Assembly (NCBI GenBank): GCA_027563935.2
Contig: CM050449.1
Coordinates: 46,784,507 to 46,848,506, forward strand
DNA: 64,000 bases
Source: Costus lasius
Lineage: Eukaryota > Streptophyta > Magnoliopsida > Zingiberales > Costaceae
Direction of reading: 5' to 3'
The position numbers were made by a program, and so were the translations under genes. Below are positions 47,229-58,281 of the stretch, in pieces; the stretch's first letter is position 1, and every line of letters starts with the position of its first letter. The notes beneath the pieces were generated by a model. It did no database searches, was not told where the DNA came from, and saw only the letters and a list, made by a program, of their open reading frames with translations.

Positions 47229-48458
47229 AATACTCTCAAACTTAGATCTTTGCTTGTCCTCAAACAATAAACTAAGATGAAATGCATGCTACGTGCGAAA
47301 GTAATTATTCATGTTGAAAATATGCAACCAGTCAAATAATATCTATGAGTAATCCATGATCCAAACAAAAGAAATCAAATAATTAGATGTCTGAAATGCT
47401 TAATGGTTAGGTCCCACAATTTGTAAAAGTCAAGGAATTCAGCTAATGGCAAACAAAAACTCAACTAAGCATACATATTACTCATGCAAATCCAAATCAT
47501 CCAAAGTCTACTTGTTCGGTTAGACACAAATGTATTATTTGGGAAGTATGCTCTTGTGTGGTCTCTTCTCATTGTGTCCAAGTTTAGAATCAAAACTAAT
47601 AGTGATATCAGACTTCAACTCATATTCTTAGGTACCACTACCAATTTTTTTTTGCAGTGCCAAGTAGAGGAGTCTCTCTTAGATTTCAACTCATATCTTA
47701 GGTACCACTATCAATTTTTCGTAGTGCCAAGTAGAAGAATCTAAAAGGTTTTTTTACTAAATAGTAGATGAACATGAAAAGTAATGGTAGAATTCTTCAT
47801 TTCATATGTAGTCGTCCCCCAACAAGAAACAAGGACTCAAGAAATAGATAAGTAAATATGCACCTCAATATGAAATCATATGTATACTACTAGCATGTCA
47901 TCATTGAACATTCACCGAAGTGTGTGACTGACTAATGAACAGTCTTAAACAGCCTAATCAAAAGATTCAAGAATCATAGAACAAACATACATGATCATAG
48001 AGTATTTTCTAATTAGATGGTGCATTCAACAAGTCATAATTATTCCGCACCCAGCATGAATCCAATTTGAAAGATTAAACTTAGCTATCATAGGATCAAG
48101 ATAACTCCACTAAAGCATAATAAACACGACTATATCTAAAGCATGATAATAGTCATACCATCATTCAATCTATAATCATGACAACATAAGCTCATCCACA
48201 TAATAAAACAATAAGATAGGGAACGTCACATGGTACCAGCACAAAGAAACATATCCAAGTATCATACATCATAGTCGGGGCCTGGAGATGAGACCAGGCC
48301 CACAAGTACTAGCATATAAGAACAATGCCAAATGAATATCCACACAAGCAAAATAAAGTAGCAAACAAACTAACCATCATAAAAAGAAAGCAGTAAGTCA
48401 TAGAGAAACATCACAACAGCAGGAAATAACTAGAAAATAGACAGCTCACCCACTCTAA
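47229..48458. other. 3' untranslated part of the minus Athila element
   Basis: AT-rich and non-coding. It includes a duplicated block TTAGGTACCACTA.CAATTTTT at about 47630 and 47698. No gene recognised. Confidence 0.5.
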
Positions 48459-48528
48459 ATGTCACATAGTCCTCTATGCGAAAATCGGTACGGGAGAGGA
48501 GTAGGTGGGAGACCAGAAGTGGAGAGGC

Positions 48529-50047
48529 TCACTTCTTCCTTTGAGGCCGAGAGCCTTGAGCCCGAGAACTCTTGCCTTTGCTGCGGTATGAGTAATTGGG
48601 TTGTTCCTCCTCTGAAGAGTCGGTCACCCATTCCACGTTATCAGCGGAAAGAAAAGCCAATCTCTCATCCAAGGAAGATAGCTTCTCCCACACATTATTT
48701 ACCATCTTGACTTCGCGTTCCATTTATGTTTCCATGGCTCACTGTCTGTCCCCCAAGGAGGACTGCTCCTAGCATATGTACTGCAAAGCAAGGTCCATCT
48801 AGTCCTAAACCTCTCCCTAGTGAAATAGCTCCCCTCCTTGGCAAAGTTGCTCCGCGCGCATCTCCTGAAGAAGGGCCATCATGGACCCAATAGAAGAAGT
48901 GCTACCAAAATCAAATGCAACGAGGGTAGGAGGAGCTGTATCAACTAGGTCGGGCTTTTGGTCGGCTACCAGTTCAATCCGCTAGTTCTTCCTCTCGCGC
49001 ATGGTAGTGCGCTCAAAGTTAGGCATTGGAAGGGTGAACGGGCTACCTTTAAAGGTTAGGCAGTACGAGTCACCCCAACAAACAAGAAGCTTCATAGCAA
49101 CACATGACTCGATATCAAGCGGGTTGTTGGCACGTCCTTCAGGTGTGCCGTATGGGATGACTCTCAAAGAGACTACAAGCGGGGTGATCAAGCCACCCAT
49201 AACTATAGTTCCTTTCGACGAATGAGCAACCTGACTAAATTGCTGCGCCCGGTAATATCCAAAATCGACCTGAAAAGAGTGTAACATGGCCCATAAAAAA
49301 TAACTCAGATTGACGGATCATATCATCACTCTCGCCACGTCCAAATATGGTATGGGCTAGAACCCGATGAACATAACATAAGACTGGGGTGCTAATGCTG
49401 CATGAGCATGCAGGGTTCTAGAAAAGTTATATTCTGAAGTAATGTCCCCCCCCCCCCCAAAAGATGTTCTCTGAGTATTCCCTTGGCACCTTGAGCATGC
49501 AGGGTTCCGGAAAACCATAGACGCCGTGCAACTGTGCCAGTATCATAGAGTGCTCGATGTTGCCCATCCGGAAGGTGAGGAGTCCGGGGTCAGCATCAAT
49601 GATGGTCTCCGCCCGGACATCGATAAAGCTAAAGAATTCTAGCGTCAGCCCCACATAAGTCTGGTGGGCCATCTGAAAGAACTGCCCCAGCTAATGTTGG
49701 AGTATAGCCATTCTACATCATCTAACAAGCCAAGCATACTTAGTGTTCCTTTGTCCAGGTAACGCGTGTTTGTGACTCTGCACTAAACTAGCAGGTTGTA
49801 TTGTTCTTCCTGCTCGGCATTTTGAAAGAGAATACCAAACTCATTCTACGCAAGAGTTGGGGGCTGGTGCCACGTTGAAGATGAAGGCTGGCATGAAAAA
49901 AGAGGGTGTGACATGAGATCTCGGCGGTTGTGGCTGAGGAGGACGTGATGGTGGCGTAGGCATATTCTTGTCTTCATCCATGGAAGAGTTGCACATGGGA
50001 TATGGGATGGACCGCCGAGCGACCAAGACCTTGCGTTTAGGTGCCAT
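48529..50047 (-). pseudogene. ATHILA ORF-1-like gene, minus strand
   Basis: It starts MAPKRKVLVARRSIPYPM at 50047 with a proline-rich N-terminus. In broken frames it continues with NTRYLDKGTLSMLG, TYVGLTLEFFSFIDV and LLTFRMGN (49672-49427), then FGYYRAQQFSQVAHSSKG and GGLITPLVVSLRVIPYG (49287-48982). The end is basic and serine-rich (SYRSKGKSSRAQGSRPQRKK). The block order resembles the ATHILA ORF-1 family (Pfam PF03078, from memory), whose function is unknown. A run of 13 G (coding strand) at about 49445-49457 adds a frameshift. The plus-strand copy at 54895 shares all the blocks. Confidence 0.65.
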
Positions 50048-50374
50048 AGGAAGTTACGCTATGGTGACTAGTGGTGCTGAATAAGAGTTGGAAGCAATAT
50101 AGAGGGATTGTTGACGTCGGCAGTGAAAGGGGCGTCAGGCGGCGGAACAATCTGAAATATAAAGAGAAGCACGAATTAGTCACAAATACCGGTGTTGGAG
50201 AGTGCAAACCTTGAGGGAAGTCCAAGATGGAGACTAAGAATCCGCCTGGAAACAATAAAAAGCAGATGGATCGCCCAATAAGGAAGGAGCTACATCAGGA
50301 GAGGTAGCGGGATAGGTTTGGTGCAAAACCCTTGCCGTGCGTGTGTATAAATATGCTGGATTAATTTTGGAAAC

Positions 50375-50845
50375 ATGGGTGAACACACTAGTGTTCACCC
50401 GGCCGTGAAGTCCTTTATAAGATTTCATCATATATGAAATCACGGGTGAACACCAATGTGTTCTCCAGACCGTGAAGCTCTCTGAAGGATTTCTACATGT
50501 TCGGAATCATGGGGGAACCCTGGTGTGTTCACCCACCCGTGAAGTATTCTATAAGAATTTGGCCCATTCATAACCATGGGTGAACCCCGATGTGTTCACC
50601 TACCCGTGAAGTATTCTGTGTAAAATCTTCTTTGCTCGCATACAATAGCCTTCACAGGTGAACCCTAAAATCTTCACCCGGCCGTGAAATTCTCGGCTAG
50701 AAATATGATATTCCAGTATAGTATATTTCACGTCTGAACACCGAATTCATCATCTGGCTGTGATCTTCTCTATGAAAAACTAGCTTTTCACCATCTATAG
50801 TAGACTTCATGGGTGAACCCTAGTGTGTTCACCTAGTTATGAAGT
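50375..50845. repeat. Internal palindrome array of the minus Athila element
   Basis: About seven units of roughly 65-70 bp. Each has an arm like CACGGGTGAACACC or CATGGGTGAACCCC, a short spacer, then GTGTTCACCCGGCCGTGAAG. The units are diverged, yet most keep pairing arms. Confidence 0.85.
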
Positions 50846-51256
50846 TCTCTGTTACGCTAAAAACTGCAGCTTTACATAGCCTACTCTCCCAATAAATCCT
50901 ACAACACAAAATAAACCACTATAAGCAAAGATCCTTAATGAAAACATATCAAACAAAGCAAAACTAATCAACCAAAGTGTTCATCTAAAGGCAACTAAAA
51001 ATCAACTCAACATCAGACAAGCAAATAAAAACTTTGGTTGCCTCCCAAAAACTCTAGTTTAGGGTCAATAACTCAACCATAAGCATTTTTTAATTCACCA
51101 AGTCCACGAGATCTGAAAGGGTAAGAACAACCCCTTTCTCAATCCACTCGTCTAAAAGGGTAAGACCCTGGTTACACTAAAGCTTCCAGTGCGTTATGTC
51201 CAAATAGTGATGGCGCCATAAGGTCAGACATGTTGCACCACAAAAGGACTAGACCA

Positions 51257-51910
51257 TCATGTCTGTAGCTTTTCTGGAAAAAGCCTCAATTTGGAATTAA
51301 ATAGCAACACTTTGTCACCTTCGTGGAACTCCTTCTTCAAGATGCACTTATCATGCCAATGTTTGGTTCGTGCTTTGTAATTCTTGGCATTCTCATATGC
51401 AAAGAGGTGCATCTCTTCTAGTTCATCCAGTTGGAGCTTCCTCTTCTCACTAGCACTCTTGAAGTCATAGTTGAGTTGCTTGATGGCCCAAAATGCCCTG
51501 TGGTCAATTTCAACGAGTAAGTGACAAGACTCCCATAAATAATTTGGAAATGAGACATACCTAGGGGGTCTTGTATGCGGTCCTATAAGCCCATAGAGCA
51601 TTAGGTAGCTTTAAGTGCCCTATCCTTCCTTGATCTGGATATGGTCTTTTCTAAGATTTGCTTGATCTCTCCATTTGAAACCTCCACCTGACCGCTAGTT
51701 TGAGGATGGTAGGGCGTGACAATTTTATGCTTTACTCCAAACTTCTTTAAGAATGCTCCAAATCACTACTCTATAAAGTGAGAGCCTCCATCACTTATCA
51801 AGATCCGTGGAATCCCAAATATGGGGAAGATTGTTCTCTTCATAAGCTTCATAACGACCCTCGAGTCATTAGTAGCATCTGCGGAAGCCTCAACCACTTG
51901 GACACATAGT
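51257..51910 (-). pseudogene. Athila-type integrase C-terminal remnant
   Basis: Minus-strand reading: PRILISDGGSHF (about 51810), TPYHPQTSGQVEVSNGEIKQ (about 51710), then after a TAA and a frameshift LWESCHLLVEIDHRAFWAIK, KRKLQLDELEEMHLFAYENA and EGDKVLLFNSKLRLFPEKL. These are hallmark segments of Athila/Tat integrases. The N-terminal part is removed where the plus-strand LTR begins at 51911. Confidence 0.88.
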
Positions 51911-53574
51911 TGATGAGTGCTATTTTTATATGATTTAATGTACCATTCATATGAATTTTTCAGGCTTTAATCTTGTTTTATAACTTAATTTAGTATCTTT
52001 TCTTGTAAAGTTCAGAATCTTCACTATTCTTTCATTTATTTGTGAAATACAGGTCATTTGATCCTATTTTCATGACAATTTTGAAAATTTGAAGTTACAG
52101 GAAGATACATCACAGATCACCAAGGTCACAGGAAAAATTTTAGAATTTTTGGAGTATTTTTTGAGGATCACGGCCTGGCCGTGATAGCCATCACGGCCGT
52201 GATCATTTCGGCATCCTAGTCTTCTATCAGCGCATCCATCATGGCTTGGCCGTGATAGTCATCATGGCCGTGACCATCAGAAATCAGAAATTTCAGCGAA
52301 GTCATCACGGGCGTGATCATCCTCCCGGACTTTTACGAGCTCATCACGCCCGTGATGGGCATCAACAAAATTTCTGCCGAGTCAAGCACGGGCATGAAGC
52401 ACAACCATGTTCTTCAATCCAGGTTTTTATGCGCTCATCATGGCCGGCCCATGTTGATCATCATGGCCATGAAGACCCACTTTCTAGACTGACGAACTCG
52501 TCACGGCTTGGCTGTGATGGTCTTCACGCCCATGACGGCGTCTATAGATCGCGACCATCGACCGTTTCTTTACCAAATCCGATGATCCAAGAGCCTAGAA
52601 ATTGGGGAAAACTCCAATAATCCTTCCTAACCACCCAATGCTTCGATTTAGGAATAAAAGATGGGATTTTGGGCAGTTACATGGTTCAAACTTTTGAGAG
52701 ACGTGACTAGGGTGAAAAGAGGGCAATTTTGCTTGTTCGAGGGCTTGTTTGACCAGATTTCTTTGGGGCTTTCGAGAGAAAATCGAAGATTTGTTGTCTC
52801 CTACCCTTGACATGTAATTTCCTTAACTTTTGGTTGTATTTTATTGGGTTTTTATGAGTTAAACGATGTATGTTTTAGCGTAAAACCCTAGTTCGGGACT
52901 TTGGTGTAGCCCGTTAGACAAATTTTCACATATAAACATCTTTTATGAATCTCAGTGATACCTTCTAGTAAATTAACTTATTTAAATGTGGTGTGCTTAT
53001 TGCATATTTATGTTTTGGCCAAACATTTTATGTGGTAAGTGTTATGAGAAAAACCGAGAGGTGAATCGTAACACTCGACTACCTATTTGAACTTGTGACT
53101 TGAATTACGAGAGTCGTTCAAAGTCACTAGAGGATCAACGATTACCATAGAGCCCATTGGGTCTTTCTTAAGTTAGTTTTGCTACATGAGTAGGAAATTA
53201 GCTTAAGTAGGCACCGGATTACGATTCGAGAGAAGGTAATCTGTATAATAGGATTGATCACCTTAGGTGATTTATTGTCAGATTATGCTTCGAGAGAAGG
53301 TAGTCTGTTTTCTATTTCCTAAATTATGATTCAATGTTTTACATTATTCATTCAACGTGGTGAAACTTGTGGTCCCGAACCTTTGTAAAACTATAATTTT
53401 CCCTACTAGGCACCGATTTCATGAGTCGATATTTCGATCTTAGTTTAGATTTTTTGACTCCTATTTTGGATTATCTAGCTATCAATGATACTAAAGGTTG
53501 GTACTTAACACCTAGCTCCCTAAGGACTATATTTTATTACTGCGATAGAAACCATCCACTTGTGGGGCCTATCA
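51911..53574 (+). repeat. Athila-type 5' LTR (about 1664 bp)
   Basis: From TGATGAGTGCTATTTT to GGGGCCTATCA, ending six bases before the PBS. It carries the palindrome array at 52167-52536. Repeats such as GATTACGATTCGAGAGAAGG and CAGATTATGCTTCGAGAGAAGG occur near 53218 and 53280. Short ORFs inside are not supported. Confidence 0.75.
52167..52536. repeat. Palindrome array (ATCACGGCC / GGCCGTGAT type)
   Basis: ATCACGGCC-T-GGCCGTGAT is a perfect inverted repeat at 52167-52185, and ATCACGGCCGTGAT is a perfect 14-bp palindrome at 52190-52203. Further variants lie at about 52237, 52302, 52341, 52436 and 52500, some with G/C-swapped arms such as ATCACGGGCGTGAT. Unit spacing is roughly 40-95 bp. Confidence 0.9.
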
Positions 53575-53580
53575 AGTTTT

Positions 53581-53598
53581 TTGCTCCGTTGCTAGGGA
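53581..53598 (+). other. Primer-binding site, tRNA-Asp type (mutated)
   Basis: TTGCTCCGTTGCTAGGGA matches, with a few changes, the tRNA-Asp complement used by Athila/Tat elements. It lies just after the LTR end. Confidence 0.7.
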
Positions 53599-54039
53599 GC
53601 AAGCCATAGTCAATATCGACTAAACAGTTGAGTTGATATATTAGATCAATTTTTATTCTGTACACATATTTTTATTATTGCTCATCTCTATAGGTGTGAT
53701 TTTTGAGCGAAGAAGAAAGGGGCATTTACATGCCATTTCTTCTGCCTCCTATCCATTGAACGTAACCTGAGGCACAGACATTAGTCAAGCTGCTAACCTT
53801 AAACCAATGCTTCTTGGGAGGCATCCCAAGGGTTTATCTTTTATTATGTTGTGTTGTTTAGACAGACTTTGATATTGTTTATTTTTGTGGTTGTTTGTTT
53901 TGTTGGTTTGTTATTATTGTTTTAATTTTTTTTGTGATATCCCATGGCATAATTTTGATTGTTTTATACATTGAATAGAATCTTACTAATTGTGGCAAAT
54001 TTTTCTGATTTTTCAGGAATTTTTGCAAGTCGCTGTAGT

Positions 54040-54350
54040 GATCACGGCCTAGACGTGATGGCTATCACAGCCGTGATTGCCTCGTCGATGTCAAAGGTGG
54101 TTTGCCGAAGCAGGCACAGCTGTGCCATGTTGCTCATCATGGCCGTGATCATGGATGGAAGGTTTTTCACCGAGCTGATCAGGGCACAGGAGTGTTCGCC
54201 ATCACTACCGTGATTACAACTTCCAAATTTTTCGTTGAATCCATCACGGCTATGCCGTGTCCTTACTAGGCCATTCACCTGAAGCCGCCCTTGCATCGAA
54301 CCCATCATGGCATTGCCGTGATCATCATCCTGGCCGTGCTTGATTTTTGG
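54040..54350. repeat. Internal palindrome array of the plus Athila element
   Basis: Units such as GATCACGGCCTAGACGTGAT, ATCACAGCCGTGAT, ATCATGGCCGTGATCATGG and ATCACGGCTATGCCGTG. Arm type is the same as in the LTR array at 52167-52536 and unlike the minus element's arrays. Confidence 0.85.
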
Positions 54351-54894
54351 AGCCCCACTTATAAACGGGACATGGCGGCAGAACTTAAGGTTCATACCTG
54401 TTCCAGCGCTGCCGCCACCCCTTTCCGTCAATTCCAGCCCCGAAGCTCTCCAGAATCCTTCGCCACCGCTGTCTATTGCTTCAGATCTCTTCTTCTTCTC
54501 TATGCGACCCTCGGATCTGGCTCTCTAGTCGCAATTTCGTCCCCGCGCTGAATTTCACCGCCTGAAGTAGATCTTCGCCGTTTTCTGCCAGATCTCGCCA
54601 CCGACGGGTCCCTGGGCTTTTGCAATGCTAGCTGCCAGTTCCTTCTGCCTTCTAGCACCTCCAGATTTCTATATCTGTGAGTTTACAATTCGGAATCTGA
54701 GTTAACAGATTATGTCGCCACCAGTTCTCTTTTCTAGCCGCCGCCGCCGTTTTTCCTGGTCTTCTGCCGCTACCAGCATTCTACTATAGTGGCTGCTCCC
54801 TAATCACCATATCTACTCTCTAGCCGCCTCTTGGTCTAGGATCGTTGCACCACCGCTTTTTCTGAGTTTTAGCGGCTTACCACCGATCTTTGCC

Positions 54895-56066
54895 ATGTCT
54901 GGTCAAAGGAAGACGATGGCCTATCAATCTACCTCCAAGTGGCCCGCTGTGGAGGTGGAGCCAAACCAATATAGCATGGCGCTTTATGATTTATTGGAGT
55001 CCCGGCGGGTTGTCAACACCCGTTACCTTGATTGTAGCATTATTTCTACGCTGGGCTCCATGATGACATCATCTTCATGTTCCAGCAGATTGGTTGGGAG
55101 CAATTTTTCCGGACGGCATAGCCGACTTATGTGCCGATCACCTTGGAGTTCATGTCATCTCTCTAGGTCGACGTGAACATCCATGATGATGACAACAACA
55201 GTACCGTCTCCTTCCGGCTGGCGAATCAGGATCATATCCCCATGTTGTGGCAAATCAATTAGATTTATGATTTTCTGAAAGACGGCACTCGCTTGGCTCC
55301 ACAGGAGTATAGCGATCAGGATTTCTAGGAGTCTATCCTAGGATAGCGCCCTTTTATCTCCTGAACGGCGCGGGCGACTCTTGTCAGCAACCCATGCTTC
55401 CGTTATATACATCAAGTGTTGGCACACACCACATTTACACATGGGGAGAGCGATGGTCTCATGCGCGCCACGGAGCTACTTTTTCTCTAGTGTATGGTAC
55501 ACTCTTGCAAGTTGAATACCGCTTTTTATTTTATTAAGCAATTGCAGAAGTTAGCCAGTGCCCATAAGGGGGTTATTGCATCCGGTGGCCTTATTACTCC
55601 CATCGCAATTGCTTTGGCCGTCGAGCCCTATGGAGTGGAGCAGGCGCGCGATAACTTGCACATGGACTTGGAGTCATGCCAGGCTATGAAAATGATCACC
55701 CATGAGCGTGACACCTTTAGCCTCCTCTTTTGCGGGAGAAACTTTACAATGCCTCTACCGAACCCTGCACGTACTACCATCTACGAGTGGCGGAACTAGC
55801 ACAAGCTTCCTTTGGCCAATGAGGATATCCCCATGGACACAGCATCACCCTCTCCTTCCTTCCATACCCTCTGCCATTTTGAGCCCTGTTCCTCTGCCTC
55901 CACTGTGAATGCCTATGCCAACATAGAAGGATATTTGAAGGTAATTCGCAAGGATCAGCATGAGTCCCTTTTGGAGTTTCAAGACCTCTTACGGCACATA
56001 GGGGAGATCGAGGTGGAGCAGGCGCGTCAAGGTCACGTGCAGGCCACACACACTGAGGCTACCTAG
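54895..56066 (+). pseudogene. ATHILA ORF-1-like gene, plus strand
   Basis: Starts MSGQRKTMAYQSTSKWPAVE. Blocks in order: VVNTRYLDCSIISTLG; after a frameshift, TYVPITLEFMSSL and NNSTVSFRLANQDHIPMLWQ; then NPCFRYIHQVLAHTTFTHGE; then AFYFIKQLQKLASAHKG and SGGLITPIAIALAVEPYG (55494-55799). The C-terminal part reaches TAG at 56064-56066. Several in-frame stops interrupt it. It corresponds block by block to the minus-strand copy at 48529-50047. The family is common in Athila-type elements; its role is unknown. Upstream 54360-54890 is GC-richer and resembles a 5' untranslated region. Confidence 0.7.
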
Positions 56067-56471
56067 GAGATACAGCGGTTCTTACGCCCGAGGCATCAGT
56101 GACTCTACCTATTCTATGCCTTGCTGCGATCACCTTTATGCTTCTTTCATTTCCTTAGTGAGTTGTTTCTTTTCCTTTTGCTCTTCATGTACTTTTTCAA
56201 CTACATAGGAGACTACGCAGTTCTTTGCCGTGGGTAGGGGTTTTCCCTATCATTTTAGTTATGCTACCATGTACTTTGTTATGTGTTAGTATTATGTGTT
56301 AATGTGTTAGTGATAAGTTTTATATGTGTTAGTGATATAAGTCTGTGATGTGCGTTATGTGTGAAGTGTTATACGTATAGTATCTATTTGTGTTATCATC
56401 TATATGTGTTGGTGTCACTAAGTTCATGATTATCTCCATTCATATTGATTATCTATGATTTTGATGGTAGT

Positions 56472-58281
56472 TGATGACTCTAAATTTCATAGTATTTTTC
56501 GTATTGATTAACTAGTCTTTTGAGTCATAATCTTGCTCTTTTGCTTTAATTTTATACCCTATTTGCCAAATACTTCGGAATCTACACCTTTCTTAGTTTT
56601 TGATCAATTTCAGGTAAAAAGGGCATTATTATCACGAGTTTTTGAGCAATCTAGATGCATGGACGAATTCTAATCACCAGGATGAGACTTCACATCAAAT
56701 TTCAAGTCAAAACACGTTTTCTAGCGAAATTATGGCAGCGCCGTAATGAATTTTATGGCGGTAATGACTAATTAAGACACTGCCGTAACATTTTTCACGG
56801 TGGCTTGATTCTAGAAGTTTTTGGTAAATTACAGCACTACCGTAATTTTCATTACGGTGCCGTAATTTCAGTCCAATTCTTTACCGAGAGTTCAGAGATT
56901 TCAGAAGCAATTACGGCACTACTGTAATATACATCATAGTGCCGTAATTTGGGACAGATTCCATACAGAATATTTGGCAGGAATTACGGCACAACCATAA
57001 AATCCATCACGGTACCGTAATTTGCGCCCAGAATCTTGATTTTTTTACCGAAAATTTAAAAAGATGATTTCTCAGTCTCTAGGGCACCAATTGATGATCC
57101 GTAAAAAGGGAAAGACTCAGCATTAGGAGGGGAAGATATTCGAAGCAAGAGAAAGAATTTTTATCACGTATTCATAGAGAATTTCAGGGAATTGCCGCCG
57201 CACTAGGGTTCATCAATTCTGAGCCCACAGACCATCTCTGGCCACAAAATTTGAAAAGAAGCTTTGCCTGGTGAGGGAAAAGATACCCCAGAAGTTTCAG
57301 ATCGAAAGGAGCCCGATTGAGGGAGGAATCAACGAAACAGTGGGTGACGCCACTATTCATCGCATTTCCAGCCTATCATGGTGCTATACTTTTGATTATA
57401 ACACTGTCCTCTGTAATTTCTTCCCTTTTCAATTCTGATCATTTGATCTATGGTTTATTGTAATCTTTTCACCATGCTAGCTTAATTTTCTTATGGGACA
57501 TGGGGGTGTAATTCCCTTAATTTCTTAATGACTAGACATTGATTATTTTTGTCATGATAATTTTGTTATGATAATTCTGCTTATGTGATGACTTTCCTTC
57601 AATTCTCTTTAGTTTTATAAATATCAGCATGTTTTAGAGTTTTGCAAAATAGACTGGGAGGTTGATTGTGAAATTTGGAACCCTAAAAATCATTGAGTTT
57701 GGAACTTATCGTAAGAGATTAGTAGGTTTGTTCCTTGAATTTTGATTTTTAGTGATTATATTGCCATGTTCATTTTCTGATTCTTTGGAATGAGTTAATG
57801 TGTTAGGTTTGATTTGAAATTGTAAGAGATTAAATTTCTAATCACTGGAGAACCTTTAGTAGAACTTGTGATGAGTCTCAGGATGCACAAGAGTGATCCT
57901 TGAGTTTCCACATCAGATGTTTGACTTAGAATTCAGATGCACAAGAGTGATGCTTGAGTTCTTTGTTCAATTATTTACTTATTTTCAGCATTGGATCGAC
58001 CTTGCACGAGAGTGAGGATTGGTCTTTTGTATGATTATTTGCGCGAGAGCGAGATGATCCTTTTATGAAGTAAATTAAATCTTTATCGTAATGAAAATTG
58101 ACTGACAGTTTTTATTTCCTTCTAGTCATTAGAATTAAGGTGGATGAACCTCTAGTCCAGTTTCCTTCTGTGATAATTTTCTGTGCATTTTTTCGATCGT
58201 TAGTTACGACATATTCGGATTGCCTAGCTAGTGAAAAATTGATTATTCGGTACTCGTCAAACAAGGTCTCAGTGATTCGAT
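56472..58281 (+). repeat. Athila-like LTR, different subfamily, interrupted at its 3' end
   Basis: Starts TGATGACTCTAAATTTC, similar in style to the LTR at 51911, and carries a palindrome array about 260 bp in. It is cut at 58282 by copia LTR E1. DNA between 56067 and 56471 is non-coding with TGTGTTAGTG-type simple repeats near 56280-56400 and shows no clear polypurine tract, so its pairing with the element to the left is uncertain. Confidence 0.55.
56735..57025. repeat. Palindrome array (ATTACGG / CCGTAAT type)
   Basis: ATTACGG-TG-CCGTAAT is perfect at 56851-56866. Other units are GGCAGCGCCGTAAT, ATTACGGCACTACTGTAAT, GTGCCGTAATTT and CACGGTACCGTAAT. The position within the LTR is like that of the ATCACGGCC array in the LTR at 51911. 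Confidence 0.85.

Larger units (their letters stand above)
46559..51910 (-). mobile_element. Athila-type Ty3/gypsy element, minus strand, partial
   Basis: Order on the minus strand: integrase end (51910-51257), motif TTGGGAGGCAACC (about 51046), internal palindrome array (50845-50375), ORF-1-like gene (50047-48529), untranslated region, PPT-like stretch near 47235, and the first ~670 bp of the 3' LTR (47228-46559). The left end is cut by the copia LTR; the right end is cut by the plus-strand Athila-type LTR. Confidence 0.75.
51911..56471 (+). mobile_element. Athila-type element without gag-pol, plus strand
   Basis: Contains LTR 51911-53574, tRNA-Asp PBS, motif TTGGGAGGCATCCC (53816), palindrome array (54040-54350) and an ORF-1-like gene (54895-56066). 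Gag, protease, RT and integrase are absent between PBS and the GGGAGGC motif, which in the minus element follows integrase. It therefore looks like an internal-deletion, non-autonomous derivative. Whether the LTR at 56472 is its 3' LTR is doubtful, because that LTR has a different palindrome type. Confidence 0.7.

Noticed and set aside
46730..57025. The palindrome arrays as remains of inverted-repeat DNA transposons (MITEs)
   Set aside because: Each unit is short and recurs as a local array at fixed LTR or internal positions; there are no target duplications around units.
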